Notes under the pieces: generated by a model
Seen by the model: the letters and a program-made list of their open reading frames with translations, nothing else
Database searches by the model: none
What the model was told of the DNA's origin: nothing
Program-made: the position numbers and the translations under genes
Source: Mycolicibacterium sp. lyk4-40-TYG-92
GTDB taxonomy: Bacteria; Actinomycetota; Actinomycetes; Mycobacteriales; Mycobacteriaceae
DNA length: 64,000 nt
Reading direction: 5' to 3'
Assembly: GCF_030209435.1 (NCBI RefSeq)
Contig: NZ_JARVRX010000003.1
Location: 655,884-719,883, forward strand
Shown: piece after piece, positions 1 to 9,100 of the stretch
Numbering within the stretch: position 1 is the stretch's first letter
How the letters are laid out: every line of letters begins with the position of its first letter

Positions 1-117
1 CTCGGCCAGGCTGACCACCGCCGTGTAGGCCGACAGGCCGAACGTCACCGCCAGCACCACGGCGATCTCGATGCGCACCGCGCGACGTTCGGTGTGCTCC
101 TGCTGCGGCCCGGTCAT
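1..117 (-). CDS. Membrane protein N-terminus, probable CPBP intramembrane protease (partial)
   Basis: Only the first 39 codons lie in the window; the gene runs off the left edge. The protein begins MTGPQQEHTERRAVRIEIAV and continues into a hydrophobic helix (about residues 17-36). This charged leader followed by a hydrophobic V/L/T-rich helix resembles the start of CPBP-family (Abi-type) intramembrane metalloproteases of mycobacteria. The catalytic motifs lie outside the window, so the family call is an inference from the N-terminus. Any membrane protein starting this way would look the same. Confidence 0.45.
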   Translation of the reverse strand, partial: MTGPQQEHTERRAVRIEIAVVLAVTFGLSAYTAVVSLAE

Positions 118-177
118 CGCAGCTACGGTAACCGGCGCTTGTCTACTGCTCTTCGCGCAAGCGGCTCATCGGCGCCG

Positions 178-981
178 TCAGATCTTGCGCGCGCGGAGCC
201 CGTTGAGGAACGGGCAGCCCATCAGGGTGCGGATGGCCCGGCTGAGCGCGGTGACGTCGTCGACGGGCTTGGTGAACGGCAACCGGACGTCGTGGTCGCC
301 GTCCTCGCGTTCGATGCGCAGCTGGACGCCGTAGCGGTCCAGGCCGAGCGGCCGCACGTGGCCGTGGCGCAGCGGCACCGGCAGCCGGCTGGCGAGCCGG
401 TCGACCATGTCGCGGTGCGCGCTCTCCATGTGCTGCACCCAGTGCGACTCCATGGCACAGAACGGATCGGGCCGGGCTTCCAGGAGCGCGCCGACGGGCA
501 CTGACTCGGCGCCGGTGGCGTCGGCCACCACGACGGATTCGATCTCGAGGCGGACGAGCGTGTAGGGCGTGTCGGTTTCGGCGGCCCCCGATCCGGTGTT
601 GACCTGGAGCAGTGCCGGGTGCGGGTTCTCGGATGCGACCAGGTCGAGCATGGCCGGGACGCGAGCCGCGGGTACGTCGTGGACGCGGCCGCGGAACCAG
701 ACCAGTGCGCGCACCCGTTCGCGCAGCGGCAGCGCGGCCAGATCGGTGAGCTCGAGCATGGCGGCGACGCCGCCGGTCCCGGCGGCCGTGACGGTGGCGG
801 CCAGCAGGCCCGAGGCGGGCACGGTCAGGACGACGGAGCCGTCGGCCAGCAGGTGGTGCACCGGCGTGGTGGTCGGCGTGACGCCGTCCGCGGCCAACGT
901 CGCGTCGGCAGCCCGGGCGCACGCGCTGCGGACGCGTTCGGCTGTGGTCGGTGCTGCGATGGTCGTCGTGAGGTCGCGCAT
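178..981 (-). CDS. DUF2470 domain protein, iron-regulated (Rv3839-like)
   Basis: The 267-residue soluble protein ends in a DUF2470 domain (about residues 180-260), the fold found at the end of HugZ-type heme-utilisation proteins; the N-terminal half resembles their split-barrel part. It corresponds in position (next to pheA) and character to M. tuberculosis Rv3839. That gene is known as a member of the IdeR regulon, switched on when iron is scarce. A close match to the IdeR box lies 21 bases upstream of the ATG, which supports the same control here. A role in heme or iron acquisition is an inference; no enzymatic motif is visible. Confidence 0.8.
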   Translation of the reverse strand: MRDLTTTIAAPTTAERVRSACARAADATLAADGVTPTTTPVHHLLADGSVVLTVPASGLLAATVTAAGTGGVAAMLELTDLAALPLRERVRALVWFRGRVHDVPAARVPAMLDLVASENPHPALLQVNTGSGAAETDTPYTLVRLEIESVVVADATGAESVPVGALLEARPDPFCAMESHWVQHMESAHRDMVDRLASRLPVPLRHGHVRPLGLDRYGVQLRIEREDGDHDVRLPFTKPVDDVTALSRAIRTLMGCPFLNGLRARKI

Positions 982-1001
982 GTCCCGCCTTCGCTAGTAA
1001 G

Positions 1002-1020
1002 TGAGGTAAGCCTAAGTTAA
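1002..1020. promoter_or_regulatory. Candidate IdeR (iron-dependent regulator) box
   Basis: The 19 bases TGAGGTAAGCCTAAGTTAA match the mycobacterial IdeR consensus TTAGGTTAGSCTAACCTAA at 15 of 19 positions, counting the S position, and keep its dyad. The site lies between the divergent DUF2470 gene (start at 981) and pheA (start at 1103). It is close enough to the first to overlap its promoter. IdeR with bound Fe(II) represses iron-uptake genes from such boxes. Confidence 0.7.
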
Positions 1021-1090
1021 CTACCGGGCGGTGTCGGCGCAAGGCCTATCGAAAGGTCCGCGTCGCGGGCCCTGGCCGACCGGCAGCCAG

Positions 1091-1096
1091 TAGGGT
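1091..1096 (+). promoter_or_regulatory. -10 element of a probable leaderless pheA transcript
   Basis: TAGGGT fits the mycobacterial -10 pattern TANNNT and ends 6 bases before the GTG start of pheA. Transcription would then begin at or next to the start codon. No Shine-Dalgarno sequence is present in the gap, in line with leaderless initiation. Confidence 0.45.
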
Positions 1097-1102
1097 TGCG
1101 GC

Positions 1103-2008
1103 GTGGCACGCATCGCCTATCTCGGGCCGCAAGGCACCTTCACCGAAGCGGCCATGCTTCAGTTGGCCGCCGGCGACCCGGATTTCGAACCGGTCGCCTG
1201 CGACAGCTCGAGCGCAGCCGTGGAAACCGTCCGGACCGGCGCCGCGGACTACGCGTGCGTGCCGATCGAGAACTCCATCGAGGGCTCGGTGCTGCAGACC
1301 ATGGACAGCCTGTCGTCCGGCAGTGGGGTGCAGATTTTTGCCGAGCACACGCTCGACGTCGCGTTCAGCATCGTCGTCCGGTCTGGGGTCACCGCCAAAG
1401 CGGTGTCGACCATCGCGGCGTTTCCCGTGGCCGCGGCCCAGGTTCGCCGCTGGCTGGCCGACCGGCTGCCGCACGCCACCGTGGTGCCCGCCATCTCCAA
1501 TGCCGGTGCGGCGCAGCAGGTTTCCGAAGGTCTGGTGGACGCCGGTGTCAGTACCGCGCTCGCCGCCGCGCGGTGGAGACTGGACTCATTGGCCGACGGT
1601 GTGGTCGACGAGCCCAACGCCAGAACACGTTTCGTGCTCGTCGGCCGTCCCGGTCCGCCGCCGCCGCGCACCGGTGCCGACCGGACGTCCGTCGTACTGC
1701 GGTTGCGCAACGAACCGGGGGCCCTGGTCTCCGCGATGACCGAGTTCTCGATCCGGGACATCGATCTGACGCGTATCGAATCTCGGCCCACCCGAACGGA
1801 ATTGGGTACCTATATCTTTTTTCTGGATTGTGTCGGACACATCGATGACGCGCCGGTCGCCGAGGCGCTGAAGGCGTTGCACCGGCGGGTGGCCGACGTG
1901 CGGTACCTGGGGTCGTGGCCGACCGGGGTGGCTGCCGGTGCGGTGCCGCCGGTCACCGATGAGGCGACGCAGTGGTTGGCGGGGTTGAGAGAGGGGCAAC
2001 GCGGATGA
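1103..2008 (+). CDS. pheA: Prephenate dehydratase
   Basis: Converts prephenate to phenylpyruvate in phenylalanine biosynthesis. The 301-residue protein opens with ARIAYLGPQGTFTEAA, the family signature, followed by the periplasmic-binding-like catalytic domain (residues 1-185) with the motif VPIENSIEGSV. It ends in an ACT domain (about 195-275) with the phenylalanine-binding ESRP motif, so feedback inhibition by Phe is expected. Length and order match M. tuberculosis PheA (Rv3838c). The GTG start is chosen because MARIAYLGPQG aligns with the family and a TAGGGT element lies just upstream. The stop overlaps the start of the next gene (ATGA). Confidence 0.97.
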   Translation: MARIAYLGPQGTFTEAAMLQLAAGDPDFEPVACDSSSAAVETVRTGAADYACVPIENSIEGSVLQTMDSLSSGSGVQIFAEHTLDVAFSIVVRSGVTAKAVSTIAAFPVAAAQVRRWLADRLPHATVVPAISNAGAAQQVSEGLVDAGVSTALAAARWRLDSLADGVVDEPNARTRFVLVGRPGPPPPRTGADRTSVVLRLRNEPGALVSAMTEFSIRDIDLTRIESRPTRTELGTYIFFLDCVGHIDDAPVAEALKALHRRVADVRYLGSWPTGVAAGAVPPVTDEATQWLAGLREGQRG

Positions 2009-2679
2009 GTGGCCGTTTGGTTCTGGTGCGGCACGGGCAGTCGGAGGCGAACGTCGCCAAGCGGCTGGACACCCGGCCGCCGGGGGCGTCGCTGACCCAA
2101 CTCGGTCGTCAGCAGGCCCGTGATTTCGGGATCGACTGGGCGCATCCCGTCGGCCTGGTGGTGCATTCGGTCGCGGTGCGCGCGCAGCAGACCGCCGCCG
2201 AGATCGCGGACGGGCTGGGCCTCGATCCGGTCGAGGCACACGGCATCCACGAGGTGCAGGTCGGCGATCTGGAAGACCGCAGCGACGCGGCCGCCATCGA
2301 GCAGTTCGACGGCATCTACGAGGAGTGGCAGCGGGGCAAGCTGGATGTCGCCATGCCGGGCGGCGAGACCGGCCGCGAGGTGCTGGACCGGTATGTGCCG
2401 GTGCTGACCAACCTGAGGGTGCGCAGCCTCGACGATCACGACTGGGTCGGCGACATCGTCGTGGTGAGCCATGGTGCGGCGATCCGGCTGGTGGCCGCCC
2501 ACTTGGCCGGGGTGGACGCCGATTTCGCGTTGGAGCACCATCTGCTCAACGCCGAATGCGTCGTGCTCAGCCCGATCACCGACGGGCGGTGGAGCTGCGT
2601 GCAGTGGGGCGCGAAGACGCCGCCGTTCTACCCGGGCCACGACCCCGAAGCGCCGGCGGCGCCCGACCCGATGGCCTGA
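2005..2679 (+). CDS. Histidine phosphatase (phosphoglycerate mutase-like)
   Basis: A 224-residue branch-1 histidine phosphatase. The phosphoacceptor motif RHGQSEAN lies near residue 10 and the second catalytic His is in VVSHGAAIR near residue 157. It is the counterpart of Rv3837c. The substrate is unknown: the family includes mutases and small-molecule phosphatases, and pairing with pheA does not settle it. The ATG overlaps the pheA stop codon (ATGA at 2005-2008), so the two are probably translated together. Its stop TGA abuts the stop of the convergent small gene in the palindrome TGATCA. Confidence 0.88.
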   Translation: MSGRLVLVRHGQSEANVAKRLDTRPPGASLTQLGRQQARDFGIDWAHPVGLVVHSVAVRAQQTAAEIADGLGLDPVEAHGIHEVQVGDLEDRSDAAAIEQFDGIYEEWQRGKLDVAMPGGETGREVLDRYVPVLTNLRVRSLDDHDWVGDIVVVSHGAAIRLVAAHLAGVDADFALEHHLLNAECVVLSPITDGRWSCVQWGAKTPPFYPGHDPEAPAAPDPMA

Positions 2680-2877
2680 TCAGCCCGCGACGCGCAGGCC
2701 CGTCGCGGGCTCCGCGCAGCCGCATCCGACCACGTCGCAGTCGATGCGCAGGGTGTGCTCGGATTCGGGCAGCGCACACGTCTCGTCGGTGCATTCGGCC
2801 GGCAGGCCGGCGTGCACGATGACCGTGCCGTGGCAGTGCGCCAGCCCATCCACGCAATTGCGGCAGGTGGTGCTCAT
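2680..2877 (-). CDS. Small Cys-rich protein, probable metal-binding
   Basis: A 65-residue protein with eight cysteines (5, 8, 15, 29, 34, 47, 52, 54) and three His (14, 16, 22). The opening CRNC and the closing CGC suggest a bound zinc ion or Fe-S cluster. No named family was recognised. The ATG at 2877 is preferred over an upstream in-frame GTG because the Cys pattern begins directly after it. The gene follows the metallopeptidase gene on the same strand after 49 bases, so the two may be cotranscribed. Confidence 0.6.
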   Translation of the reverse strand: MSTTCRNCVDGLAHCHGTVIVHAGLPAECTDETCALPESEHTLRIDCDVVGCGCAEPATGLRVAG

Positions 2878-2926
2878 GAACTCTGTTGTAGCACCGCGAT
2901 CCGACAAAACCATGGTGCCGCGCTGC

Positions 2927-3277
2927 TCAGCCCCAGCCCAACTCGTGCAGCCGCTCGTCGTCGATGCCGAAGTGGTGGGCGATCTCGTGGATCACCGTGA
3001 TGGCCACCTCGTCGACGACGTGCTCCTCCGAGTCGCACATGTCGAGCAGGGCGTCGCGGTAGATCGTGATGGTGTCGGGCAGCGCGCCCGCGTAGAACGA
3101 ATCGCGTTCGGTGAGGGCGATGCCTTCGTACAGCCCCAGGATCTCGGGATCGTCCGGGTTCCGCGGCTGCACCAGCACCACGACGTTATCGAGCGCCGCG
3201 GCGAGCCGGGGCGGGATCAGATCGAGCGCGTCGGACACCAGTTCCTCGAACCGCTGCTGCCCCATGCGTACGGGCAT
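2927..3277 (-). CDS. Zincin-like metallopeptidase family protein (Rv3836-like)
   Basis: A 116-residue single-domain protein with the zinc motif HEIAHHFG (HExxH, around residue 100) followed by D-E-x-L-H-E-L-G-W at the C-terminus. This is the short zincin family represented by M. tuberculosis Rv3836. Whether it is proteolytic is not known. It has no signal peptide. The ATG lies two bases after the stop of the septum-formation-like gene upstream, so the pair is almost certainly one operon, as in M. tuberculosis (Rv3835-Rv3836). Confidence 0.88.
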   Translation of the reverse strand: MPVRMGQQRFEELVSDALDLIPPRLAAALDNVVVLVQPRNPDDPEILGLYEGIALTERDSFYAGALPDTITIYRDALLDMCDSEEHVVDEVAITVIHEIAHHFGIDDERLHELGWG

Positions 3278-3279
3278 GA

Positions 3280-4746
3280 CTACGGAGCGGGCGGCGGCGC
3301 CACCGGCCCGGGGGGCGCACCCCCGCCCACCGGCCCGGCCGCCGGCGGCGGTGCCGGCGCCTCTTCGAGCGGAGGGCCGTCGAGCGGCGCGCCGAACCCG
3401 GGCGGCGGCGCGGGAGCGGGCGGCGGGCCGTTGAGGAACGTGTTGCCCTGCTGCTGCTGAGGGGTACCGGGGGCGGTGTTGCCGTGCTGGCCGGAGCTGT
3501 CGGTCTGGCCCGGCATGTGCTGGTTGCCCTGCGGCGACTGCGACGTCTGCTGGCCGCGCTGGTTCTGGCCCGACTGGCTCGACTGACCGGACTGCGAACC
3601 CTGCGACGATGACGACGACGAGCCCTGCGACGACGTGTCCACCGGCGGCTCGATGACCGGGATCGGCGGCAGGTTCAGCCGTTCCTCCGGGATGGCCGGC
3701 GGCGCGACGGGCGACTGCCCGTTGACCAGCAGCGGACCCTTGGCACTGTTGACCAGCGTCGACCAGCCGCCGTTGCCGAGCGACGAGCCGATGCTGCACG
3801 ACACCTGGCGGCTGCCGGCGGTCCAGCTGGGCAGCGCGATCGAGCTGTAGATCAGCGTCAGTGTGGTGCCCCGCAGCTGAACCGGGGCCAGGTACTCATC
3901 GGTGGTCTTGGTGCAGCTGTCCTTGATGTACGCCAGCTGGTCGGGCTCGGCCGGCATGGCGTCGTGGTACTTGTCGGCCAGGTTGACCGCGCCGGTGACC
4001 TCCATGGCGTGCGGCGCCGAGCAGTCGACCGGGATGTCGATGGGCTGATTGGTCGCCGGGTCGATGCCGAGGCAGGTGCCGGCCGGCCACACCTTGGACT
4101 GGTCGACGTCCGCGACCTTGCCCTTGTAGGCCAGCTGCTGGCTGTTCGGGCCGAGCAACTGCAGGCCGCACAGCATCCGGCGCTGCCCCTTGGTCTTCCA
4201 CGCCTTGTCGCCGGACCAGACCAGGCTGACCGCGAACTTGCCGTTGGGGTCGTAGCGCGGGCCGAGGTAGTCGCGCGCCGCGTTCTGGCACTGCTCCTGG
4301 CTGATCTGCTTGATGCGGGCGTCCGACGGCGGCGCCGCATCGGGACCGTATTCGCTGCCCGGGAACGTCCGCATGTCCAGGGACTCGGCGACCTCGAAGC
4401 GGTGTTCGTTCTTGCAGTCGACGATCTCGACGGCGTCCGGCGAGCGGTCCGGCCAGTTCAGGCAGTCGCCGGGCTTGGCGTGGTCGAGGGTGTCGCTGAC
4501 GCGACCGGCGTTGACGCGGCCGGTGCCGAAGCCGAGCCCGGCCGGGCCGAGCGAGCCGTCCGGCAGGACGGTGAGGACACCGGCGATGAGCAGTCCGCCG
4601 AGCGCGGTGAGGACGAGCGCGCGCTGCGTCCCGGTGACATGCATGCCGTGCATGCGCTGTCGCCAGGTGGTCGTCGTCTTCGGCGCGTCTGGGGGCGTGT
4701 CCAGGCCCTGTTCGACCGCCGGGGGTGCGTCCAACATCGGCTCCAT
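3280..4746 (-). CDS. Septum-formation family membrane protein (Rv3835-like)
   Basis: A 488-residue single-pass protein: cytosolic N-terminus, one transmembrane helix (about 42-60, ALVLTALGGLLIAGVLTVL) and an extracytoplasmic region. That region carries two copies of a septum-formation-type domain, each with paired Cys (for example GDCLNWPD, VDCKNEHRFEV, TCLGIDP, VDCSAPHAMEV). The last ~120 residues are a Ser/Gln/Pro-rich low-complexity tail. It corresponds to Rv3835. The molecular role is unknown. The ATG at 4746 (MEPMLDAPPAVEQG) is chosen over a longer in-frame start because the upstream stretch overlaps the divergent serS promoter. Confidence 0.82.
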   Translation of the reverse strand: MEPMLDAPPAVEQGLDTPPDAPKTTTTWRQRMHGMHVTGTQRALVLTALGGLLIAGVLTVLPDGSLGPAGLGFGTGRVNAGRVSDTLDHAKPGDCLNWPDRSPDAVEIVDCKNEHRFEVAESLDMRTFPGSEYGPDAAPPSDARIKQISQEQCQNAARDYLGPRYDPNGKFAVSLVWSGDKAWKTKGQRRMLCGLQLLGPNSQQLAYKGKVADVDQSKVWPAGTCLGIDPATNQPIDIPVDCSAPHAMEVTGAVNLADKYHDAMPAEPDQLAYIKDSCTKTTDEYLAPVQLRGTTLTLIYSSIALPSWTAGSRQVSCSIGSSLGNGGWSTLVNSAKGPLLVNGQSPVAPPAIPEERLNLPPIPVIEPPVDTSSQGSSSSSSQGSQSGQSSQSGQNQRGQQTSQSPQGNQHMPGQTDSSGQHGNTAPGTPQQQQGNTFLNGPPPAPAPPPGFGAPLDGPPLEEAPAPPPAAGPVGGGAPPGPVAPPPAP

Positions 4747-4855
4747 TGTGACAGCCGCGGCTGGAGCTGTGACAAGAGTTGCAGTTGTACTGTTATGTGG
4801 TTGTGGCCAGGCACCGCTACGGGCCCTCGACATTCCACAGCCGCGGCGACAAAAG

Positions 4856-4861
4856 TAGTGT
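4856..4861 (+). promoter_or_regulatory. -10 element of a probable leaderless serS transcript
   Basis: TAGTGT (TANNNT) ends 7 bases before the GTG start of serS, the spacing expected when transcription starts on the start codon. There is no ribosome binding site between. Confidence 0.45.
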
Positions 4862-4868
4862 GACGCCC

Positions 4869-6125
4869 GTGATCGACCTCAAGCTGTTGCGCGAAGATCC
4901 GGACCGGGTGCGGGCATCGCAGCGATCCCGTGGCGAAGACCCCGGCCTCGTGGATGCGCTGCTGGATGCCGATGCGGCCCGGCGCGCCGCCATCTCCGAG
5001 GCGGACACCGCACGTGCCAACCAGAAGGCGGCGAGCAAGCTCGTCGGTGCGGCCTCCCCGGAAGAGCGGCCGGCACTGCTGGAGAAGGCAAAGGAACTCT
5101 CCGCGGCGATCAAGGACATCGAGGCCAGGCAGGCCGAGGCGGAGGCGGCGTTCACCGCGGCACACATGGCCATCGGCAACGTCATCATCGACGGCGTCCC
5201 GGCCGGTGGCGAGAGCGACTTCGAGGTGATCGAGGTGGTCGGCACACCGACCACCCTCGAGGCTCCCAAGGACCACCTCGAGCTGGGCGAGGCCATCGGC
5301 CTGCTCGACATGGAGCGCGGCGCCAAGGTGTCGGGCTCGCGGTTCTACTTCCTGACCGGCCAGGGTGCCCTGTTGCAGCTCGGTCTGCTGCAGCTCGCCG
5401 TCCGGCTGGCCACCGAGAACGGCTTCACCCTGATGATCCCGCCGGTGCTGGTGCGTCCGGAAGTCATGCGCGGCACCGGATTCCTCGGCGCGCACGCCGA
5501 CGAGATCTACCGCCTCGAGGCCGACGACCTGTACCTCGTCGGTACGTCGGAGGTGCCGCTGGCCGGCTACCACGCCGATGAAATCCTGGACCTGTCGGAA
5601 GGCCCCCTGCGGTACGCCGGCTGGTCGTCGTGCTTCCGCCGGGAGGCCGGTAGCTACGGCAAGGACACCCGCGGCATCATCCGCGTGCACCAGTTCGACA
5701 AGGTCGAGGCCTTCATCTACTGCAAGCCCGAGGATGCCGAGGCCGAGCATCAGAAGCTGCTCTCCTGGCAGCGCCAGATGCTCGCCATGATCGAGGTGCC
5801 CTACCGCGTGATCGACGTCGCCGCAGGCGATCTCGGCTCGTCGGCGGCCCGCAAGTACGACTGCGAGGCCTGGGTGCCGACGCAGCAGGCTTACCGCGAG
5901 CTGACGTCGACCTCGAACTGCACGACGTTCCAGGCCCGGCGCCTGTCCACGCGGTACCGCGACGAGAACGGGAAGCCGCAGACGGCGGCGACCCTCAACG
6001 GGACGCTCGCCACCACCCGCTGGCTCGTCGCGATCCTGGAGAACCACCAGCAGCCCGACGGCAGCGTCCGGGTGCCCGATGCGCTGGTGCCGTACGTCGG
6101 CACCTCGGTGTTACAGCCCAAGTAG
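4869..6125 (+). CDS. serS: Seryl-tRNA synthetase
   Basis: Charges tRNA-Ser with serine. The 418-residue length is standard for the family (419 in M. tuberculosis). The N-terminal coiled-coil arm (about 30-105) is rich in A, E and K. The class II core follows, with motif 2 in [24 protein letters not shown] and motif 3 in [18 protein letters not shown]. The GTG start at 4869 gives [18 protein letters not shown], matching the family N-terminus exactly; a longer in-frame ATG would add about 30 residues without family support. Confidence 0.98.
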   Translation: MIDLKLLREDPDRVRASQRSRGEDPGLVDALLDADAARRAAISEADTARANQKAASKLVGAASPEERPALLEKAKELSAAIKDIEARQAEAEAAFTAAHMAIGNVIIDGVPAGGESDFEVIEVVGTPTTLEAPKDHLELGEAIGLLDMERGAKVSGSRFYFLTGQGALLQLGLLQLAVRLATENGFTLMIPPVLVRPEVMRGTGFLGAHADEIYRLEADDLYLVGTSEVPLAGYHADEILDLSEGPLRYAGWSSCFRREAGSYGKDTRGIIRVHQFDKVEAFIYCKPEDAEAEHQKLLSWQRQMLAMIEVPYRVIDVAAGDLGSSAARKYDCEAWVPTQQAYRELTSTSNCTTFQARRLSTRYRDENGKPQTAATLNGTLATTRWLVAILENHQQPDGSVRVPDALVPYVGTSVLQPK

Positions 6126-6144
6126 GAACCACGTCGGCGGGGGC

Positions 6145-9100
6145 ATGACGGTGGCACAACCGGTGCGGGTGACGGTGCTCGGTCCGGTGCGCGCGTGGGT
6201 CGGTGATGCTCCGGTGGACCTGGGCGCGCGCATGCAGCGCGCGCTGCTGGCCCGGTTGGTGGCCGCGCGCGGGCACACGGTGTCCGTCGACCGGCTCATC
6301 CACGACCTGTGGGAGGGCGAACCGCCGCCCAAGGCGCTGTCGGCGCTGCAGGTCTACGTCTCGCATCTGCGCCGGGTGCTCGAACCCGATCGGCTGCGCC
6401 GGGCGCCGGCCAGGATTCTGGTCAGCGCCGCGCCCGGGTACTGCCTGCGGTTGCCGGACGACGCCGTCGACGCCTGGCACTTCGAAGCGAAAGTGGCTGC
6501 GGCGCAAGATGAGTCGAACCCGCGGCGACGTGCGCAGCTGCTCGACGAGGCACTGGCCGGCTGGGCGGGCGAGCCGTTCGCCGGCGCCGGTGACGCCCTG
6601 TGGGCGGCGCCGGAGGTCTCGCGGCTGACCGAGCTGCGGCTGGCTGCGGTGGAAAGTCAGGCCGCCGCGCACGTCGACCTCGGGCGGTACGGCACCGCCG
6701 TCGCGGCGCTCGAAGGACACGTCGCCGCGCATCCGGGGCGCGAGGGCGCCGCCGCGGTCCTGGCGAGCGCGCTGTACCGGACGGGCCGGCAGGCCGACGC
6801 GCTCGAGGTTCTGCGGCGCACCCGTGAGCATCTGATCGATGAACTGGGGTTGGAACCCGGCCGGGCCCTGCGCGACCTCGAACGCGACATCCTGCGCCAG
6901 GCCGACCATCTGGAGCCCTCGCGGACGGCGCCGCTCACGTCGCCGCCGCAGGTCGCCGTGGACGCACCGCGGGACCGCACCGGCCAGGCGGCCTACGGCC
7001 GGGCCGAGGAGCTCGCGACCATCGATGCGGCCGCGCGGGGCGTCGCCGCTGGTGCCAGCGCGGTGCTGTGGATCGGCGGCGAGGCGGGCTCGGGCAAGAC
7101 CACGCTGGCGGCGGCCGCCGCGGCCAGGCTGCGCGCGGCCGGCTGGCGGACCGTCCACGGCCGATGCCAGGAGGTCCACGGCGCGCCGGCGGGCTGGGCA
7201 TGGACCGAGGTGCTCCGGGAACTGGTCGATGCGACGGATCCGGACCGGCAGGCACTGGCTCCGCTGCTGCACGACGACGCCGCGGCCGATCAGGGCACGT
7301 TCTGGCTGGGACAGGCGGTCGCCGACGCGCTGGGCGCCGCCGCCGGCCAGCAGCCCCTCGCTGTCGTCCTCGACGACCTGCACCGCACCGACGGCCTCAC
7401 GCTGGAGCTGCTGCGCCTGGTCGCCGACCGCATCCAGGACCGCCCTGTCCTGGTCATCGCGACATACCGCCCGTCGGAGGACCGCGGCGAACTCGAGGTG
7501 GCGCGGGCAGCGCTGACGGTCCATACGTCCGCGCACCTGATCCTCGGTGGCCTGGACGCCGCGGCCACCGCCGCCGTCGCCGCCGACTGCGGACTGACGA
7601 CCAGCGGCGAGGCGCTGCGCCTGCTACGCGAGCGGACCGGCGGCAACCCACTTTTCGTGCGGGAGTTGGCCCGGTTGATGGCCGCCGAAGGACCCGACGC
7701 GGTGTGGGCATCGGTGCCTGTCGGGGTGCGTGACGTGCTGCGGCGCCGGCTGGCCCGGCTTCCGGGCCCGACGGTGACCGTGCTGCGCCAGGCCGCCGTG
7801 CTGGGCCGCGACATCGATGTCGACCTGCTGGCCGAGCTGGGCCGCGGCGACCCCGACGATCTGCTCGACGCCCTCGAACCGGCCGTGCTGCTGGGCCTGC
7901 TCGACGAGCCGACGCCCGGCCGGCTGCAGTTCGCGCACGGGCTGGTCCGCGACACGCTCTACGAGGACACCTCGAAACTCCGCCGGTCGCGGCTGCACGC
8001 CGCGGCGCTGGAGCTGCTGCGCGCACCCGGTCGCTCGGTCGACCGGGCCGCCCTGGCCCACCACGCCGTCGCCGCCGCGACCGCGGAAACCGCTTCGGCG
8101 GCAGCAGAATTCGCCACCGCCGCGGCGCGCGACGCGAGTTCGGTCGGGGCGCACGCCGAAGCCGCGCGGCAGTGGCGTGCGGCGCTGCAGATGCTCGAAC
8201 TGGCGGCCAGCCGGCAGCTGGCGCCGAGCATCGAGGCGCTGGATCACGACATCGAGGTCCGCTGCGGCCTGATCGCGGCACTCGCGCAGTCGGGCGATGC
8301 CGTCACCGCGCGCAGCGAGATGAAGTGCGCGCTGCAGTTGGTGTCGGGCCGGTCGCGCGACGACCTGGTGGTGCGCATCCTCACCGCGTGGGACACCCCG
8401 CTGGTGTGGCGCGACCGCGAGTACGACGAATCCGACGGCCAGATGATCGGGCTGCTGCGGCACGTGCTGGCCGGCGACGTTTCCGCGGCGGACCGGATTC
8501 GGCTGCTCAAGGCGCTCTATGTGGAACTTGAGGGCAACGACCCCGACGGCGCGCTGGCCGCGAGCACCGAGATGCTGGCGCTGGCACGACAGGTGTACGC
8601 CGACGACCCCGGGACCGGCCGCCTGCTGTGCACCGCGCTCAACGTGCACGCCTTCTGCGCCCTCGGCCCCGATCTCGACTCCGAGCGCGACGTGCTCGCC
8701 GCCGAGCTGCTGCGGACCGCCGAAGCCGCCGAGCAGGCCGACTACCAGGCGGTGGCGCACTGGCTGCTGTCACTGGCCGCCGGCAACCGCTCCGACCTGG
8801 CGACGGCCAAGCGACACGTCGACCTCGCGGTGGCGCGCGCGAGCACCGGCCAGCTGGTCCACCTGCTCGGCGTGCTGGGCCTGTTCCAGGCCCGGATGTA
8901 TCTGCTCGCCGGCCGGCTGGCGGACGCGGTCAGCGCCTACACCGATCTCGCCGCACGGATGGCCGAGAACGGCGCGGCCAATGGCGCGAAGCTGGCGATG
9001 GTCGGCCGGGTGACGGGTGAGTTCTGCCTCGGCGACCTGGGCACGTTGGCCGATGAGCTGGTGTTCTTCTACCGCGAGATTTCTGTCGCCGCGTTGGACG

